A DNA stretch of 64,000 nucleotides from Dendrobium chrysotoxum (GCA_019925795.1 CM034305.1:92726433-92790432), one strand, 5' to 3'; counted from the stretch's first letter, positions 24,801-33,147 are shown. The notes: generated by a model not told the origin, from the letters alone. A program made the numbers and translations.

Positions 24801-27800
24801 CCAAGGTTCAAAAGGTGCAGGACTTCTTATTTAAGTAAATGCATGCTTCTTTGTGCCTTATCTGTAACCAAATTGTCCAATTAGTATGTTGTGCTGCCAA
24901 CTTGATTAAATTGCATGGAAAATCATTTGTTAAAATCAAAGCCTTTTCTAACAATTATATGATTCATGCTTTTGTTTTCCTTTATTTTCTCAAAGAACAT
25001 CATGGTCTTTCTATTTTTATGCCACTATAAAGTGGATCAAGCATTTGATGTCTTAATTGTTATGTGTGAAATATGATTGTTTTGATCAATCGGGTTGTTC
25101 TGTTGCCTTGGACCTCAAGTTTCTCATGCTCGCTAGGGGGTGCGGGGGGTTTATCCCTTGCTTGGGTTCGGGTAAGCAAGTGTTGCGTACCCGAGCACCC
25201 CGGCATTGAACAATAGAGAGCGGAGCACCGTAGCGGTCAAGATACGCCGCAGCTGATCAAGACAGAGGTTCAAGCGCCGCAGCGCTGCAAATTGTCGACG
25301 CAGTGCTACGAGACAGACTGGATGGTTTTCTTTCTCGTTTTTCTGAAGGATTACGTCCCTTGAGGTTATTTACTTAGCTTTCTCTTGCATTTTGCGTTAG
25401 AGATAGTGAGAACAATGTATGTGAGAAGAGAAGCAAGGAGAGAGTGAGAGAGAAGAGAGATTTGTACTTATTTCTTTCAATTTTCATAGTGGATTTCTTG
25501 GTATGATGTGGCTCCGTAGTTTTTTTCTCTAATTTGGATTTTTTTGACGTTAAATCCTGGTGTCCTTTACTTTCCGCTGCTTTTACTTTCTTGTTTATTT
25601 CATCGCGGTGTTTTACTTACTCATCCTCAACATTAATGTCAAAGTGTCATCATTAGCCTTATCTTAATTATTTATGTTTGGTTTTATAAAACCTCATTTT
25701 CCATTTATTCCTATTTAAGTGTTGAACGAGGTGACTTATTTTATGCAAATCTATTTCCACCACTTCTATCTATGTTACCTTAAGTTTGTTATTTTTCCTC
25801 GTAATCCTTTGATGTTAATATTAGCTTTTCATTTTATTATAGTATCTTCTAACATTCATTCTACATGCTCATACCACATAAATCTAATTTTTTACTATTC
25901 ATTTATTGTGAATATATACTACTCTCATAAAATCATTTCTCAATATATATTTGCTTGTTTTATGACTTTTATCTCACATCAATCTTAATATTATTATTCC
26001 CTTCATGCTTAGCTATCAATGTCTTGTTTTACTCTATAACAAGAAATAACTGACCTAATCGTAGTTTTAAAATTTCCCTCTATTCTTCATGTTAGTCTCT
26101 TATTGCATAGTATTCCCATGACACTTTTTTTAAAATTATTTAATCTTAACTCTAAAAGTTATATCCTCATCTTTATCCCCACTTTTATATAATAGATTCA
26201 AAAACTTAAATATATCACATAGTGGCATTCTGTCAACGTCTAATAATGTTGGTTGATCATTATTAATGTCACACTTATTAGAATGTATAGAGATACTCGG
26301 TCTTTGTTCTATTACTTCAGGCTTTACCTTCTAAACTTTTGTCTTCTTAATGTTGATCTTTGATGGAAATCTACTATGATTTGAAATTTCTTGGTTACTC
26401 AACTGCTGCTTTTAATAGTAGTAAGTATTTTATCATGCATTTTTAATAGGTTCACTTACCTTTTTCAAACACTTTTTTCATTAATGCATACCAAATCAAT
26501 TCTTGTACTTAATTATTTGTCTTCTTAAGATCAATGAAAATCATATGATGACATTTTTTTTGCTCTTTATATTTTTTCATTTATTTCCTAGGTTAAAAAA
26601 ATCTATATTGGTTTATATGTGTTACCACAGGTGTTTTGGCAAAGTCTGTATACGTGCAACATAACTTTAACATGTGTCCGACATCATCCGTATGTCCAAT
26701 TATAAAAATGAAAAGATAAAAAAAATTTAACATTATTGTCCTTCAATAACTAAATTTGAAATCATTAGTTCATGCAGGTTACTAGTTGATCAAGATATGT
26801 GATGTTAATTGATTTTTAGTTGTTTCGTTTAATGGAAAAAAGAATTATGAGCTCCTGACATATAAATGATTTTAATCTTTTCTTCATTTTTGCCATCCTC
26901 AAATATCATTTTTACATCTTTATAATATTAAAATTTGATGACTTGTTTCACATTTATTTAATTTGTGCATTTATTATATAATATTTTTAATTTTAAAGAT
27001 AGTGATAAGAATTAAAATGATCCTCTAACTCTTTATGAAGTATCAAGATAGACTCAAACTATTTAAAAGTCTTATTTTAATCCAATGACTCTTTAAACAG
27101 AGACCTAAAAATCCCACAGAAGGATTAATTTAGTCCCTATTTAAAAAGTTAAGGGACAAAATTGGTACTTATACATAGTAGGACTATTTTTGTCTTTCAA
27201 GAAAAGTTAGAGGATTAATAGGTCCGTTTCTCTTTTAAGATATTTAAATTATAATGTCGTGTTAAAAATATTTATGTATCTTATATTTTCAATTATAGAT
27301 GTGTCTCATACTAGTTTCATGTTGTGTACATTTACATATGTCTATATTGGTGCATCAAAGCTACTAGCTAAAGCTGATGATGTTGAGGTGATAACAGAGT
27401 AATTTCTCTTATGAAAACTTGTAGTTAGCATGAAAAGAAAAGCTAAGAAGTCCAATGGTACTTCTTTTGAGATTTATATGGTATACCTAGTAAATAGAGT
27501 CTCCATTCATCATTTTGACAAGATTTCTTTATCTCCATCGACAATGTAAGCTAACGTCTTTCAAACCTTCACTATTCATATTTAGGACGATTTCCAATTA
27601 AGGGAGTGAGGGACATGTTGGTTTTCTTACTTGCTATTTGGAGTTGGCCTACTTGATATGTGGTGTAGGGAAATACTAAAAAATTATCCTAAACAGAGTG
27701 TATATACGTTTGACTCACATGAAGATGTCAGACATATCTATTCACCTTTTGTCTATTAAGGATATTTGTTTTTTTTTAATTTTGTTCGGCTTAGAGAGAT

Positions 27801-30800
27801 TATTGACATTCATAATCACTTGCTGATCTATCTCTACTCCCAAGAAATCAAGGTAAAACTCTTTGGGACTACAAATTATGCTACCCATCTGAAGATGCAA
27901 CTTGATCAAATGTTGAAATGGTAAAACTTTGAGGATGCTAACAAATGCCCTCTAGAAATATCGCTTGTACATGGAATGGGTCATATTCATTCTCGATTTT
28001 TCATTTTATATATGCTAATATGCTCCTTTTTTACTTCATCAAAAATATTTAGTTAGAGCATACCCATCTTATGCAAGCTTGAGGAGCCATTTGGGCCATA
28101 ATATATTGCCACAATTCTCTTAGGACGACCGAAGTTATTGATCAATTGGATTTACCCCAGGGTATGCTACTGGGTATGGGATGAATGTGGCAAGTTCTTT
28201 GTGCACTCTCACATAATTCCATCAGGCGATCTCAATCTCTATATTAGATAGGAATTGATAGATTATGCAATCATTATTTCACAATTGTGTGAGGATTACA
28301 ACTTGCTTGAATACATCCTCCAACTAGCTATTGTGCCTTGGAGTGTGCTAGATAGTCTAGTCTATCATTATTGTTGTAGTCATCTGTGACGTGGCACCAA
28401 ATTCAAAATTTTGGTGTTTCACTTTTCTACTACAAGGGGATTCTATTATCTTAGGCTCGAGGCTTAGGATCTCTCAACCATGATGGTTTAATTTGGCCTA
28501 GCAAGTGTTAAGTAGTCATCAAAATAGTTTATTCTTACCAATGAGCTTATTTTCCATCATCAACTTTATGCAGGTGAAGGTAGGCATGGAGTGCTGGTCT
28601 TCCCTTGAATCTTCATGAGATTTGGATTATTGTCATAAAATTTGTTTGGATTTGAACTTCAACGTGGGGCTTAGGCTTCCATTCTTACGAAAACTTGGAT
28701 GAATAGCTTCATTGATAGAGGAGCCTTAGTTTTACATTCAATCATGGTTTAAGATTATGCAATTGAGTATTGAGGCATTTTTTGTTCATGAGGTGAGGTG
28801 TAAGCGTCAAAGCATTTTAAGCATAAGCCTCAAAATAAAATAAAAATTGCTATGATAATCAAATAATATGTTAAAGTATGACATATTAATTTTTTATTGA
28901 AATATGAAGTAAATATTAATAAATATATGAAATAAAAAATTGAACAAGTTGCAAAATGACAAGTAATAAATTGTATTAAATAGAATTAAAATCCAAACAT
29001 CATAATAACTGAAAAATATAAAATATAGGAATTATATAAAAGTATCATATAATATCAAGTCATTAAGTTCAACTCGAAATTTTTTCTTTCTCAGTTTCCT
29101 ACTAATCCGTATTTCATTCCTAAAGAAAACATTAATAGTATGATAACTCAGTAAATAGAGTTGTCACTTCTTACCCGTCAACATAATAGTAACTTCTTAT
29201 AACTGTCATCGATGAATCACGTGAATTAGTAGATGATAACACCAAATCACAGTATTTTAAAAAAAATCCATCGGCCCACGATCCTATACAGGTATAAATT
29301 AGTCTTCAGCCAACGTCAGTAATTCACCAGCCTTTGTTTGTTTTCACACATTATTATTATTGTAGTATTATACCAGGAATAACAAGCTATTATCCAATCA
29401 CATGCTCATATATATTCACAATGTTTGTATTTACAATATGTTTATATTAAATACTAGAATTTCTACTATGTACAAATTGTCAAAATGCAATAACTTTTAT
29501 TCTATCCGGTAAAATCACATAATCAACTAATGAAAATGTATAAAGTAATCAATACTATAACATATAAAAAGTTATGCAATAGAAGTTTGTCAAATCTAAT
29601 AGAGATAGGATAACAGTCACCTATCTCAATCTAAGCAATTTTCGTAGAAAACGGCGAAACGGATCGGTGACCAAAAATTCAGATTTCTCTTTCTCTCTTC
29701 TTTCGTCCCCCTTCTCCTTCCTCGGCAAGCCGGCGCTGTTGGTGTGAGTGACGAGCGACGCGTAGCGCTGCAACACCGCCAAAAGCATCGCAACGCTGAA
29801 TGTTGAATTCAAAATTACTGTAGAATAGAGGCTTCAATGCCGCGGCGGCAATTTCTTGGGCAGCTATGCCCGAGGTGCAGCACCGCAGCGTTACAAGCTC
29901 AGTGCTGCAACGCTCCAGTTCAGATAGAATTTCAGATTATTCATTTTTAAATTAAATTCTGAAATTTCAGGTTGTTAGAGTTGTGACTAGCCAGGCCATT
30001 GCTGATAGAGGCTAATGATGTTGATAATCACGCTTCAATTTGCAAATTGATTGATTGCTTTGTCGAATTTCAGGTTGTCATGCTTTGATTTTTGAATCAG
30101 CGTTATAAAAAGAATATAATGGCACTAATGAGTTTGGAATGCTGCTTTTCTTTTTTGGGATTGCTATGGATTGGCTGTCACAGTTTTGAAGTAGAAGAAA
30201 ATTAAAATGTTTTTTCGGTGTTTAGCGATAAGCTGCTACATTTACTTTACAACTAGTATTTATTATATTCCTTCTAAAAACCCCTTGATAGTAAATCTGT
30301 CATATGGAATTTTTCTACATTCAGATTATACTATTTGTTTTGCTCACAGTTACATTGGAGCCAAACTAAAGCCTCTTGCTGCTTTTCAAACGCCCTCGCA
30401 TAACTATATTTGAGCAAGTTTTCTCATGCTTTTTAACTGCCATTTGTTTGGGCCACTGTTGGCATGTATAAATACTTTCTTAAGCTCAGTGAATCTAGGG
30501 TCAGCTCCACAAGCCGCCCTCATTAATTCCAGCATATAGTTGTTTGAACTGTGCATGGATCCCACATATAGGACTTTTCTACAGGGAATTGTTTAGGGGG
30601 TTTAAATTCGATTATAATGTCAGGTGGGACTCTTATGGAACATTATAAGTTTGAAGAGACAATGAGAGTTCTTAAAGTTAGCTCCAAACTGTTGGAATAA
30701 AGCTATTGATGATGTTGATTTTAATGATGGACCTAAAATCCAAGTAACCTTTCAAAGATTTCAACTCTGGTACGAGAATGTTCTCCTCGCACTGCAATAA

Positions 30801-32085
30801 AATTAGCAAGCAACATAGAACACTGCACTGTTAGATTCTCTTGGTTAATGTCAAATCCTCATAATCCATTGTGAAGTAAATTTATTTAAATATTTTGTTT
30901 GGAAGCTGAATGCAGTACGTTATTTTTCAGTCTCCCAATAGAGGAATTCAGAAGACACATTCGAGGCATTCTTCTGAAGGTTTAACTGGTCATTCTTTGA
31001 TAAAATCTTCTACTTCTGATGGCTTGTTCATGGAAAGAGGATCTGCTGCACCCACCAGATTATCAACTTCTGTGTCCTTGAACAACCATGGCTTCATGGA
31101 ACAAACTTCAGTATCCAGAGAACTGTTTATAACCTCTCGTGGACAGTCAAATGAAAACTCTTCTCCTGAAGGTGGTTCTTATATGCCTCCATTTGAGTTG
31201 AGTGCGGTTTGGTTTCAATTTTGTATTTTCACTAGTCATGTATGACAACTATTTTTAACTTGTTTATGACATGAAAACCAGAAGCAGATTTCTAGTATAT
31301 ATTTAATCACTCATTCATATGGGAACCATATGCACTTGTCAGTATTTGAACTATCGCGTTAGTTCTAGGAATTGGTGCTTAAGCCATGCTACGACATTTT
31401 CATGGAATTAATCTCTATATTATCAAAGTAATTAATTTGATTTGTTAAATTTTTAATGGCTGTTTCCTTATGTTCCTCACATCACTTTTATAAACTATTG
31501 CAGATGCCACCTCAGAATCCCCATCTTGGGCAAAAGAGCCAACGAACAATCCTGCTAAACTTGAGGCAATGGTAATTGGGGACAATGAAGAAAATTGTGA
31601 TGCAGATAATGAGTTGCAAACTTTCCCGTATGAACTTTTGAAAGTATCGTCAGGTACAGCACTGGCAGGCATAGATGTAACAAGACGCGAGGTAAATTTA
31701 AAGTCTCTTTCTATAATATACATTTTAGTATCTTTATGGTTTCCTAGATTTAAATCTTTTGTTGCATCTTGGTAATTCGGTTATGAAATCAGCATTTCAT
31801 AGGTGCATTTGCAGTCAATATATAATATCTTCTTGTTTGATACTTTTCTTTATTTGAATAATTTTCTTTTGCCAATTAATGTAGGAAAGTAAGCTGAATG
31901 AGTAAAATAAGGCTGCCTGATTGGAATTGAACGGACAAAAAAGTTTTTTTTTTTTTTTAAATTTTTTGCAGGCTTATTTATCCATTGAGGACTTTAAAGT
32001 GAAGTTTGGAATGAACAAGAAGGCATTTTACAAGTTGCCAAAATGGAAACAAAACAAGCTAAAGCAGGCTCTCAATCTTTTCTAA
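759..32085 (+). CDS. VLN: villin (actin-bundling protein), 3' half of gene, multi-exon
   Basis: Villins bind, bundle, cap and sever actin filaments in the cytoplasm through six gelsolin repeats and a C-terminal headpiece. The window holds the end of repeat 5, repeat 6, a serine-rich linker and the headpiece. Exons read by eye: 759-887, 19045-19192, 19333-19343, 24171-24311, 24467-24592, 24669-24731, 30758-30829 (tentative), 30931-31171, 31504-31691, 31972-32085. Hallmarks are LNSSYCYIL and FTWFG (repeat 5), VREGNEPDIFW, NFTQDDLTTEDVLLLDC and EIYVWVGQ (repeat 6), EPPFFTRYFEW, MHGNSF, the headpiece start TFPYELLKV, GIDVTRRE, and the end FYKLPKWKQNKLK with terminal NLF then TAA. Phases match across every assigned junction. 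The 5' exons lie upstream of position 1. Introns 1 (18.2 kb), 3 (4.8 kb) and the linker intron (6 kb) are swollen by transposons, yet the reading frame is intact, so the gene is probably functional. The paralogue number within the villin family is not certain. Confidence 0.93.
888..1581 (+). other. villin giant intron, 5' part
   Basis: AT-rich intron sequence. The part from about 1465 to 1581 reappears as diverged copies near 11957-12025 and 18734-18800 (shared patches such as CTATATTTTACAGTA and ACCAATTGTCYGAC). The 98-codon open frame at 921-1217 has no ATG and no recognisable product. Confidence 0.6.
1587..3461 (+). repeat. 5' LTR
   Basis: 1,875-bp LTR, TG...CA ends, matched almost base for base by 6618-8488. 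It contains an 82-bp tandem duplication (units starting about 2674 and 2756) and many copies of the octamer TGCTGTCC. The cysteine-rich open frames read from this stretch are translations of that repeat, not genes. Confidence 0.95.
3465..3476 (+). other. primer-binding site (initiator tRNA-Met)
   Basis: TGGTATCAGAGC lies three bases after the 5' LTR. This is the classical plant retrotransposon primer site complementary to the 3' end of initiator methionine tRNA. Confidence 0.92.
3948..4430 (+). pseudogene. gag fragment with in-frame stop
   Basis: Starts MDPIGLQKKLDDLVN. After LPTFDGSSNP an in-frame TAG (4191-4193) precedes FKEWVRQLENYF, ESYQVSIAKSCLNGRAHQFW and SYWKDMRRELKLKYLP. The order 'PxFDGS...W...E.YF...A...L.G.A..W...' is that of the Ty3/gypsy retrotransposon gag (capsid) domain. 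The stop, and loss of the rest of gag after about 4430, make it non-functional unless the stop is read through. Confidence 0.8.
4434..4988 (+). other. Pro/Ser/His-rich open frame after gag
   Basis: The gag frame stays open to 4988 but its composition changes to Pro-, Ser- and His-rich (patches such as TPSDLHLDHHPTSF, SSPSLDGRPSIGSSAG) with no domain I recognise. It ends with a Lys-rich patch and a TAA that overlaps the next open frame by 11 bases. It may be filler that replaced pol. Confidence 0.4.
4978..5838 (+). CDS. acidic ORF of unknown function in place of pol
   Basis: A 286-codon open frame with no ATG at its start (first codon GTG; it overlaps the previous frame by 11 bases, so frameshifting or a lost start is possible). 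The first third is strongly acidic with repeated Asn/Asp/Leu patches (DITDNEDFFENETEVIELD, DSNLNLDDSEPNLNNEPP). The rest is rich in Leu, Pro and Ser. It has no retroviral protease, reverse transcriptase or integrase motif and resembles nothing I recognise. It sits where pol belongs. Whether it is translated is unknown. Confidence 0.4.
   Translation: MDVNDITDNEDFFENETEVIELDSLPDLNPDLGGLELLNRDTLAYPDPNPIKDILLDNVCLDDINLIPKETDLTLSTTKMNSEDSNLNLDDSEPNLNNEPPLVLLEFILGVVPLDLYLTECVSPDLTYLTILCIDFNVRESIGPCLPISPLTIVPTYALETLPHLLSPIPAGDPLGYPIMVVSHDPSSYHILDSYIMPSISLSFPVKDHLSPSWMTSLDYPTVTGRLSVTLTETPYGDALVAKDVFIAPPTPVPLNMEIFMSSHFMSDPSLFLSMCACESVCLCVL
5994..6620 (+). pseudogene. integrase C-terminal tail plus chromodomain remnant
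   Basis: The first frame (to 6338) carries FKTFEVGNSVMVRIRPARFP, FKIVNKINGNGYVVDLP and FSNIEDLVACEG, the GPY/F-like C-terminal region of chromovirus integrases. After a stop at 6338 and a frame change, 6348-6620 reads EKVDMILSDDI, GGRRRYLIRWRSKSE, DTWIDREELQRLDP, a chromodomain of the kind that follows integrase in chromoviruses. It ends in TGA just before the 3' LTR. The catalytic integrase core is missing. Confidence 0.85.
6609..6617 (+). other. polypurine tract
   Basis: Purine-rich run (CGGGGAGAA) immediately upstream of the 3' LTR, the expected plus-strand priming site. Confidence 0.75.
6618..8488 (+). repeat. 3' LTR
   Basis: 1,871-bp partner of the LTR at 1587-3461, starting TGATGAGGAC directly after a purine-rich tract and ending CTACATCA before the target duplication. 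Its internal 82-bp tandem duplication begins at about 7701. Confidence 0.95.
8573..9745 (+). repeat. inverted-repeat arm, left
   Basis: Matches the reverse complement of 17165-18733 along its whole length, with one copy of the 170-bp inner unit (about 9590-9745, containing ATTTGACCCACGCAGCAT). A third family member lies at about 55640-56662. Confidence 0.7.
9746..11209. other. inverted-repeat region interior, no gene found
   Basis: AT-rich, stop-rich in all frames. Short broken peptide stretches on the + strand (for example near 10670-10790) have no family I recognise. Confidence 0.5.
11210..11425 (+). repeat. 50-60 bp tandem repeat, about 4 units
   Basis: Units begin GGATCTAAGAT (near 11231, 11283, 11384; one diverged as AGATCAAAGAT near 11333) followed by CG-rich blocks and CTTCG. 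Only the positions of shared words were used. Confidence 0.65.
11426..12139. other. GC-richer island then intron-like copy
   Basis: 11500-11800 is GC-rich with overlapping open frames on both strands that I cannot assign. 11865-12030 resembles host intron sequence near 18915-18990 (ATAATGTGTTCTAA) and near 1470-1540 (TATATTTTACAGTA). A word of about 22 bases (TGATATGCATTTATTTAGG) occurs twice, near 11938 and 12026. Confidence 0.5.
12140..13025 (+). repeat. diverged 150-bp tandem array with hairpin cores
   Basis: About six units. Each contains a core like GTCCGATCGCAAAACGGAC, whose ends GTCCG and CGGAC are inverted repeats (near 12168, 12325, 12481, 12616, 12761, 12900). Flanking words GCAAATACTCA, GAGGCCTCGGCACT and GGTGGTGCACGCAAATC recur. 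Open frames here are repeat translations. Confidence 0.75.
13026..14480. other. pyrimidine-rich unassigned stretch
   Basis: 13150-14340 is C/T/A-rich on the + strand with Pro/Ser-rich open frames lacking recognisable motifs. It could be an old retrotransposon leader or LTR. No LTR partner was found in the window. Confidence 0.4.
14481..14611 (+). repeat. polypurine (A/G) tract
   Basis: About 130 bases of nearly pure A and G on the + strand, ending GGAGAGGGGGATCC. The Lys/Glu-rich open frame across it is a compositional artefact. Confidence 0.8.
14655..15085 (+). repeat. hairpin-bearing degenerate tandem repeat
   Basis: The word CGCTCACGTAGCG or close variants occurs about six to seven times (near 14680, 14797, 14865, 14920, 14980, 15048), usually preceded by CCCC and followed by a G-run, so each copy can pair with itself. 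Spacing is irregular (60-120 bases). Confidence 0.7.
15086..17164. other. low-complexity GAACTT-rich then AT-rich interior
   Basis: 15130-15560 is a degenerate run of GAACTTGA-like words. 15560-17100 is unassigned sequence with words such as GCAAGT, CAACGAATGCA and ATGCAAACGA recurring irregularly. The 166-codon minus-strand open frame at 16815-17315 has no recognisable motif and runs into the repeat arm, so it is not called a gene. Confidence 0.4.
17165..18733 (-). repeat. inverted-repeat arm, right, with tandem units
   Basis: Reverse-complement partner of 8573-9745. Its inner part (17165-17690) has two clear 170-bp tandem units and one partial unit, with shared patches GACGTCTAGGGATGCTGC and CATGGGCCCC or TATGGGCCCC. 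The outer part repeats GCCGCCAAATGGCAC twice about 70 bases apart (near 17991 and 18056). Confidence 0.7.
18734..19044 (+). other. villin intron, 3' part (duplicated segment)
   Basis: 18734-18895 matches, in direct orientation, the host sequence on the other side of the inverted-repeat region (about 1500-1586 joined to 8489-8573). Shared patches are ACCAATTGTCYGAC and AAATCTAGTAAATGTGGTT. The stretch then leads into the acceptor of the exon at 19045. Confidence 0.6.
19045..19192 (+). CDS. VLN: villin exon (repeat 5 end)
   Basis: Acceptor TTTGCAG, donor GTGAAT; 49 codons plus one base. It encodes SVREGNEPDIFW, GGKVDYPKEK and EDPHLFACILEE, which continues directly from the exon ending at 887 in phase 0. 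The intervening intron is 18,157 bases and contains an LTR retrotransposon and a large inverted-repeat region. Confidence 0.92.
19333..19343 (+). CDS. VLN: villin 11-nt microexon
   Basis: Eleven bases between TTCAG and GTACTT supply the last two bases of a Gly codon plus Asp-Phe-Lys. Plant villins have a G-(D/N)-(F/L)-K motif at this point, just before the repeat-6 motif NFTQDD. Including it restores phase 0 into the exon at 24171; leaving it out gives a stop within six codons. The call rests on sequence logic, not on transcript data. Confidence 0.8.
19344..20285 (+). other. villin intron, no gene
   Basis: AT-rich intron. It includes an uninterrupted G run at 19836-19850 and an (AAT)n tract near 20202-20217. 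Nothing else recognised. Confidence 0.6.
20286..20960 (+). repeat. CT-rich low-complexity tract
   Basis: Long (CT)n/(CTT)n-type sequence with complementary AGAGAG interruptions (for example CTCTAGAAAGAGAGG twice, near 20801 and 20821), so short hairpins can form. It may be the leader or LTR of the degraded gypsy element that follows. Open frames are compositional. Confidence 0.6.
21580..22990 (-). pseudogene. Tat/Ogre-type Ty3/gypsy gag-protease remnant
   Basis: Reading right to left: 22984-22563 gives broken gag/linker peptides (VAQVQLRSGKILLPPPKKG). 22310-21838 gives the retropepsin-like domain: DLGSSINLMSLRTLRSL, MGSFALPLKFEELY, AKFYVIDVDTLFKALLGRPW. An in-frame stop lies just before the active-site DLGSS. 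21810-21586 is the following linker. This protease style is typical of plant Tat/Athila-group elements. Reverse transcriptase and LTRs were not found, so it is a truncated fragment in the villin intron. Confidence 0.75.
22991..24170 (+). other. villin intron, no gene
   Basis: AT-rich with no recognisable protein. 23000-23280 may be further decayed gypsy sequence (two copies of the words CATATCTRCAGCCC and TAAAATSAG, near 23038 and 23170). Confidence 0.4.
24171..24311 (+). CDS. VLN: villin exon (gelsolin repeat 6)
   Basis: 47 codons, acceptor TTTTAG, donor GTAATT, phase 0 at both ends. It encodes KEIFNFTQDDLTTED, VLLLDCHSEIYVWVGQ and NALTLGK, the core strands of gelsolin repeat 6 in plant villins. 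Confidence 0.95.
24467..24592 (+). CDS. VLN: villin exon (repeat 6)
   Basis: 42 codons between TTGTAG and GTAAGC, phase 0 at both ends. It encodes KFLEADILLEGL, IYVIPEGNEPPFFTRYFEW and ends TSKSN, the second half of repeat 6. Confidence 0.95.
24669..24731 (+). CDS. VLN: villin exon (end of repeat 6)
   Basis: 21 codons between TTCTAG and GTTAGT. It encodes MHGNSFEKKLAIVKG, the conserved plant-villin segment that closes repeat 6 before the variable linker. Phase 0 at both ends. Confidence 0.93.
25080..25640 (+). repeat. possible solo LTR (copia-like)
   Basis: A GC-rich start (25120-25320) followed by a GAGAGAA-rich part, then the sequence around 25500-25640 (GGCTCCGTAGTTTTTT, GACGTTAAATCCTGGTG, TTTCCGCTGCTTTTAC) resembles the R-U5 end of plant copia LTRs. 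No partner LTR, primer site or target duplication was identified, so boundaries are approximate. Confidence 0.35.
25640..26640 (-). pseudogene. RTE-type LINE fragment
   Basis: Reading right to left, broken reading frames give CHHMIFIDLKKT (reverse-transcriptase palm), then a stretch equivalent to the FKYLG region (CDIFKFLNLLYKSG), and near the end EVVEIDLHK. The order is the same as in the better preserved RTE element at 33190-35015. Heavily frameshifted. Confidence 0.5.
26641..29600. other. villin intron, decayed sequence, no gene
   Basis: Stop-rich in all frames. Around 28155-28370 (+) a mostly open frame (one stop) reads SGDLNLYIR then ELIDYAIIISQLCEDYNLLEY and AIVPWSVLDSLVYHYC. It looks like former coding sequence, but I recognise no family. 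28950-29600 is AT-rich. Confidence 0.4.
29740..29925. repeat. GC-rich GCAGCGCTGCAA-type repeat
   Basis: Several variants of GCAGCGTTGCAAC or CGCTGCAACGC occur in 190 bases (for example GTAGCGCTGCAACACC, CACCGCAGCGTTACAAG, GTGCTGCAACGCTCC). Related words occur at 25240-25310 (CGCCGCAGCGCTGCAAA), inside the possible solo LTR. Confidence 0.45.
29926..30757 (+). other. villin intron, no gene
   Basis: AT-rich intron upstream of the tentative linker exon. The open frame at 30207-30413 lacks recognisable motifs. Confidence 0.5.
30758..30829 (+). CDS. VLN: possible villin linker exon
   Basis: 24 codons after a TTTCAAAG acceptor and before GTTAGA, phase 0 at both ends as its neighbours require. The peptide includes VRECSPRTAIKLASNIE, reminiscent of the RxxSPxxxxLAxxxE patch in plant villin linkers. 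The donor is weak and an in-frame stop lies just upstream of the acceptor, so this is a candidate only. Further linker exons between 24732 and 30757 could be missed. Confidence 0.4.
30931..31171 (+). CDS. VLN: villin linker exon (Ser-rich)
   Basis: Acceptor ATTTTTCAG, donor GTGGTT; 80 codons plus one base. The peptide is rich in Ser, Thr and Asn (THSRHSSEGL, KSSTSDGLF, SVSLNNHGF) and looks like the disordered linker between the gelsolin core and headpiece. Its phase joins perfectly to the exon at 31504, forming an Asp codon. Confidence 0.8.
31504..31691 (+). CDS. VLN: villin exon (linker and headpiece start)
   Basis: Acceptor TTGCAG, donor GTAAAT; two bases plus 62 codons. It encodes an acidic stretch (IGDNEENCDADNE), then LQTFPYELLKV and AGIDVTRRE, the first helix and loop of the villin headpiece. 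Confidence 0.93.
31972..32085 (+). CDS. VLN: villin terminal exon (headpiece)
   Basis: Acceptor TTTTGCAG, stop TAA at 32083-32085. It encodes AYLSIEDFKVKFGM, FYKLPKWKQNKLK and the terminal LF. The KLPKWKQ actin-binding motif and hydrophobic C-terminus of the headpiece are intact. Confidence 0.97.
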   Translation, partial: AYLSIEDFKVKFGMNKKAFYKLPKWKQNKLKQALNLF

Positions 32086-32911
32086 GGTATATTATATTCA
32101 TTAGGCAATTCTGAAAGTTCTAGTTCCCCTCATAGCCCTGAAATGATTTTCTTCTCAATTAGGGTTTAGGGTTTAGATTTACAGTTATTGTTCCAAAAAA
32201 ATATTATTCATGATCATACTCTGTTCTTTACTTCTCTTTGAGGTGTAACTGGCCAAATTGTTTCCATTTTCTTGGCTTATTGCTGCTTAAAGATCAGCTG
32301 ATTCAAGTAATTAAACTAGTTCATATCCATAGATTTACTACTGATAGAATTGGTTTTTCTGGTCTTTTGACAGAGGCTGCTGCTCAGAGGATGAAGTTTC
32401 TATGAGCTAATTCTGTGTTCTCTTAGCGTCAAGTATGGAAAGTCTTAACCAGCTCAGAAGAAATTTCATGTGAACTACCTGACAGAGATCTGTTTTCATC
32501 CTTGATTTAGATAGCTGCGACTTAACTAACTATATATTTTTGTCAAAAGTCAGTTGAAGTGCTGGAATAATATCTTTTGTTACTGTGTTAAATTCAAGCT
32601 GCTTATTGTGCAAGTCTTGGGCTAAGTTGAGTTCAGATAAGGATAATTACAGTGTGACTGACTTTCATCTTTCATGAGGGACTCGAACAAATTTTTAAAA
32701 ATTTGGGGAGTTGTTGATCCACTTTATTTGCCTTGATGTATCTACCTCTGAATGGAACCTAATTAACATTTGTTGAATTGTTGTTGATGTGGTTAGAGAA
32801 GATGCATATATGATCAATTTAAACAGTTTTACTTTGGCTTCATTTGAGATGATTTTTTTGTTACTTTTTTTTTGTATTAGAAAGTTATTGTAGAAAATAG
32901 TTCTAAATAAA
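32086..32911 (+). other. villin 3' UTR with possible intron and poly(A) signal
   Basis: No coding sequence is seen here. A donor-like AG|GTATAT lies immediately after the stop codon and an acceptor-like TTTTGACAG at about 32365-32373, so a 3' UTR intron is possible. An AATAAA at 32906-32911 could be the poly(A) signal. Both are inferred from short motifs. Confidence 0.35.
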
Positions 32912-33070
32912 GCCTTTGTTGAAGGATCTTTTTTCTAGGTAGCAAAAAAAACTTGTCCTCTTTTTCCAGGAGATAAAAAATGCCTTCCAATTAGTGAGCA
33001 AGGAGTGAAGGAAATGTTTATTTTTCATGCCGGTTGCAATATGAACATTGTGCTACTCTGATTGAGTCGT

Positions 33071-33098
33071 ATGTGTGTGTGTAATATATATATATATC

Positions 33099-33144
<46 letters not shown>
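33071..33144 (+). repeat. compound microsatellite (TG)n(TA)n(GA)n
   Basis: Direct run of GT, TA and GA dinucleotides immediately upstream of the RTE LINE. Confidence 0.95.
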
Positions 33145-33147
<3 letters not shown>

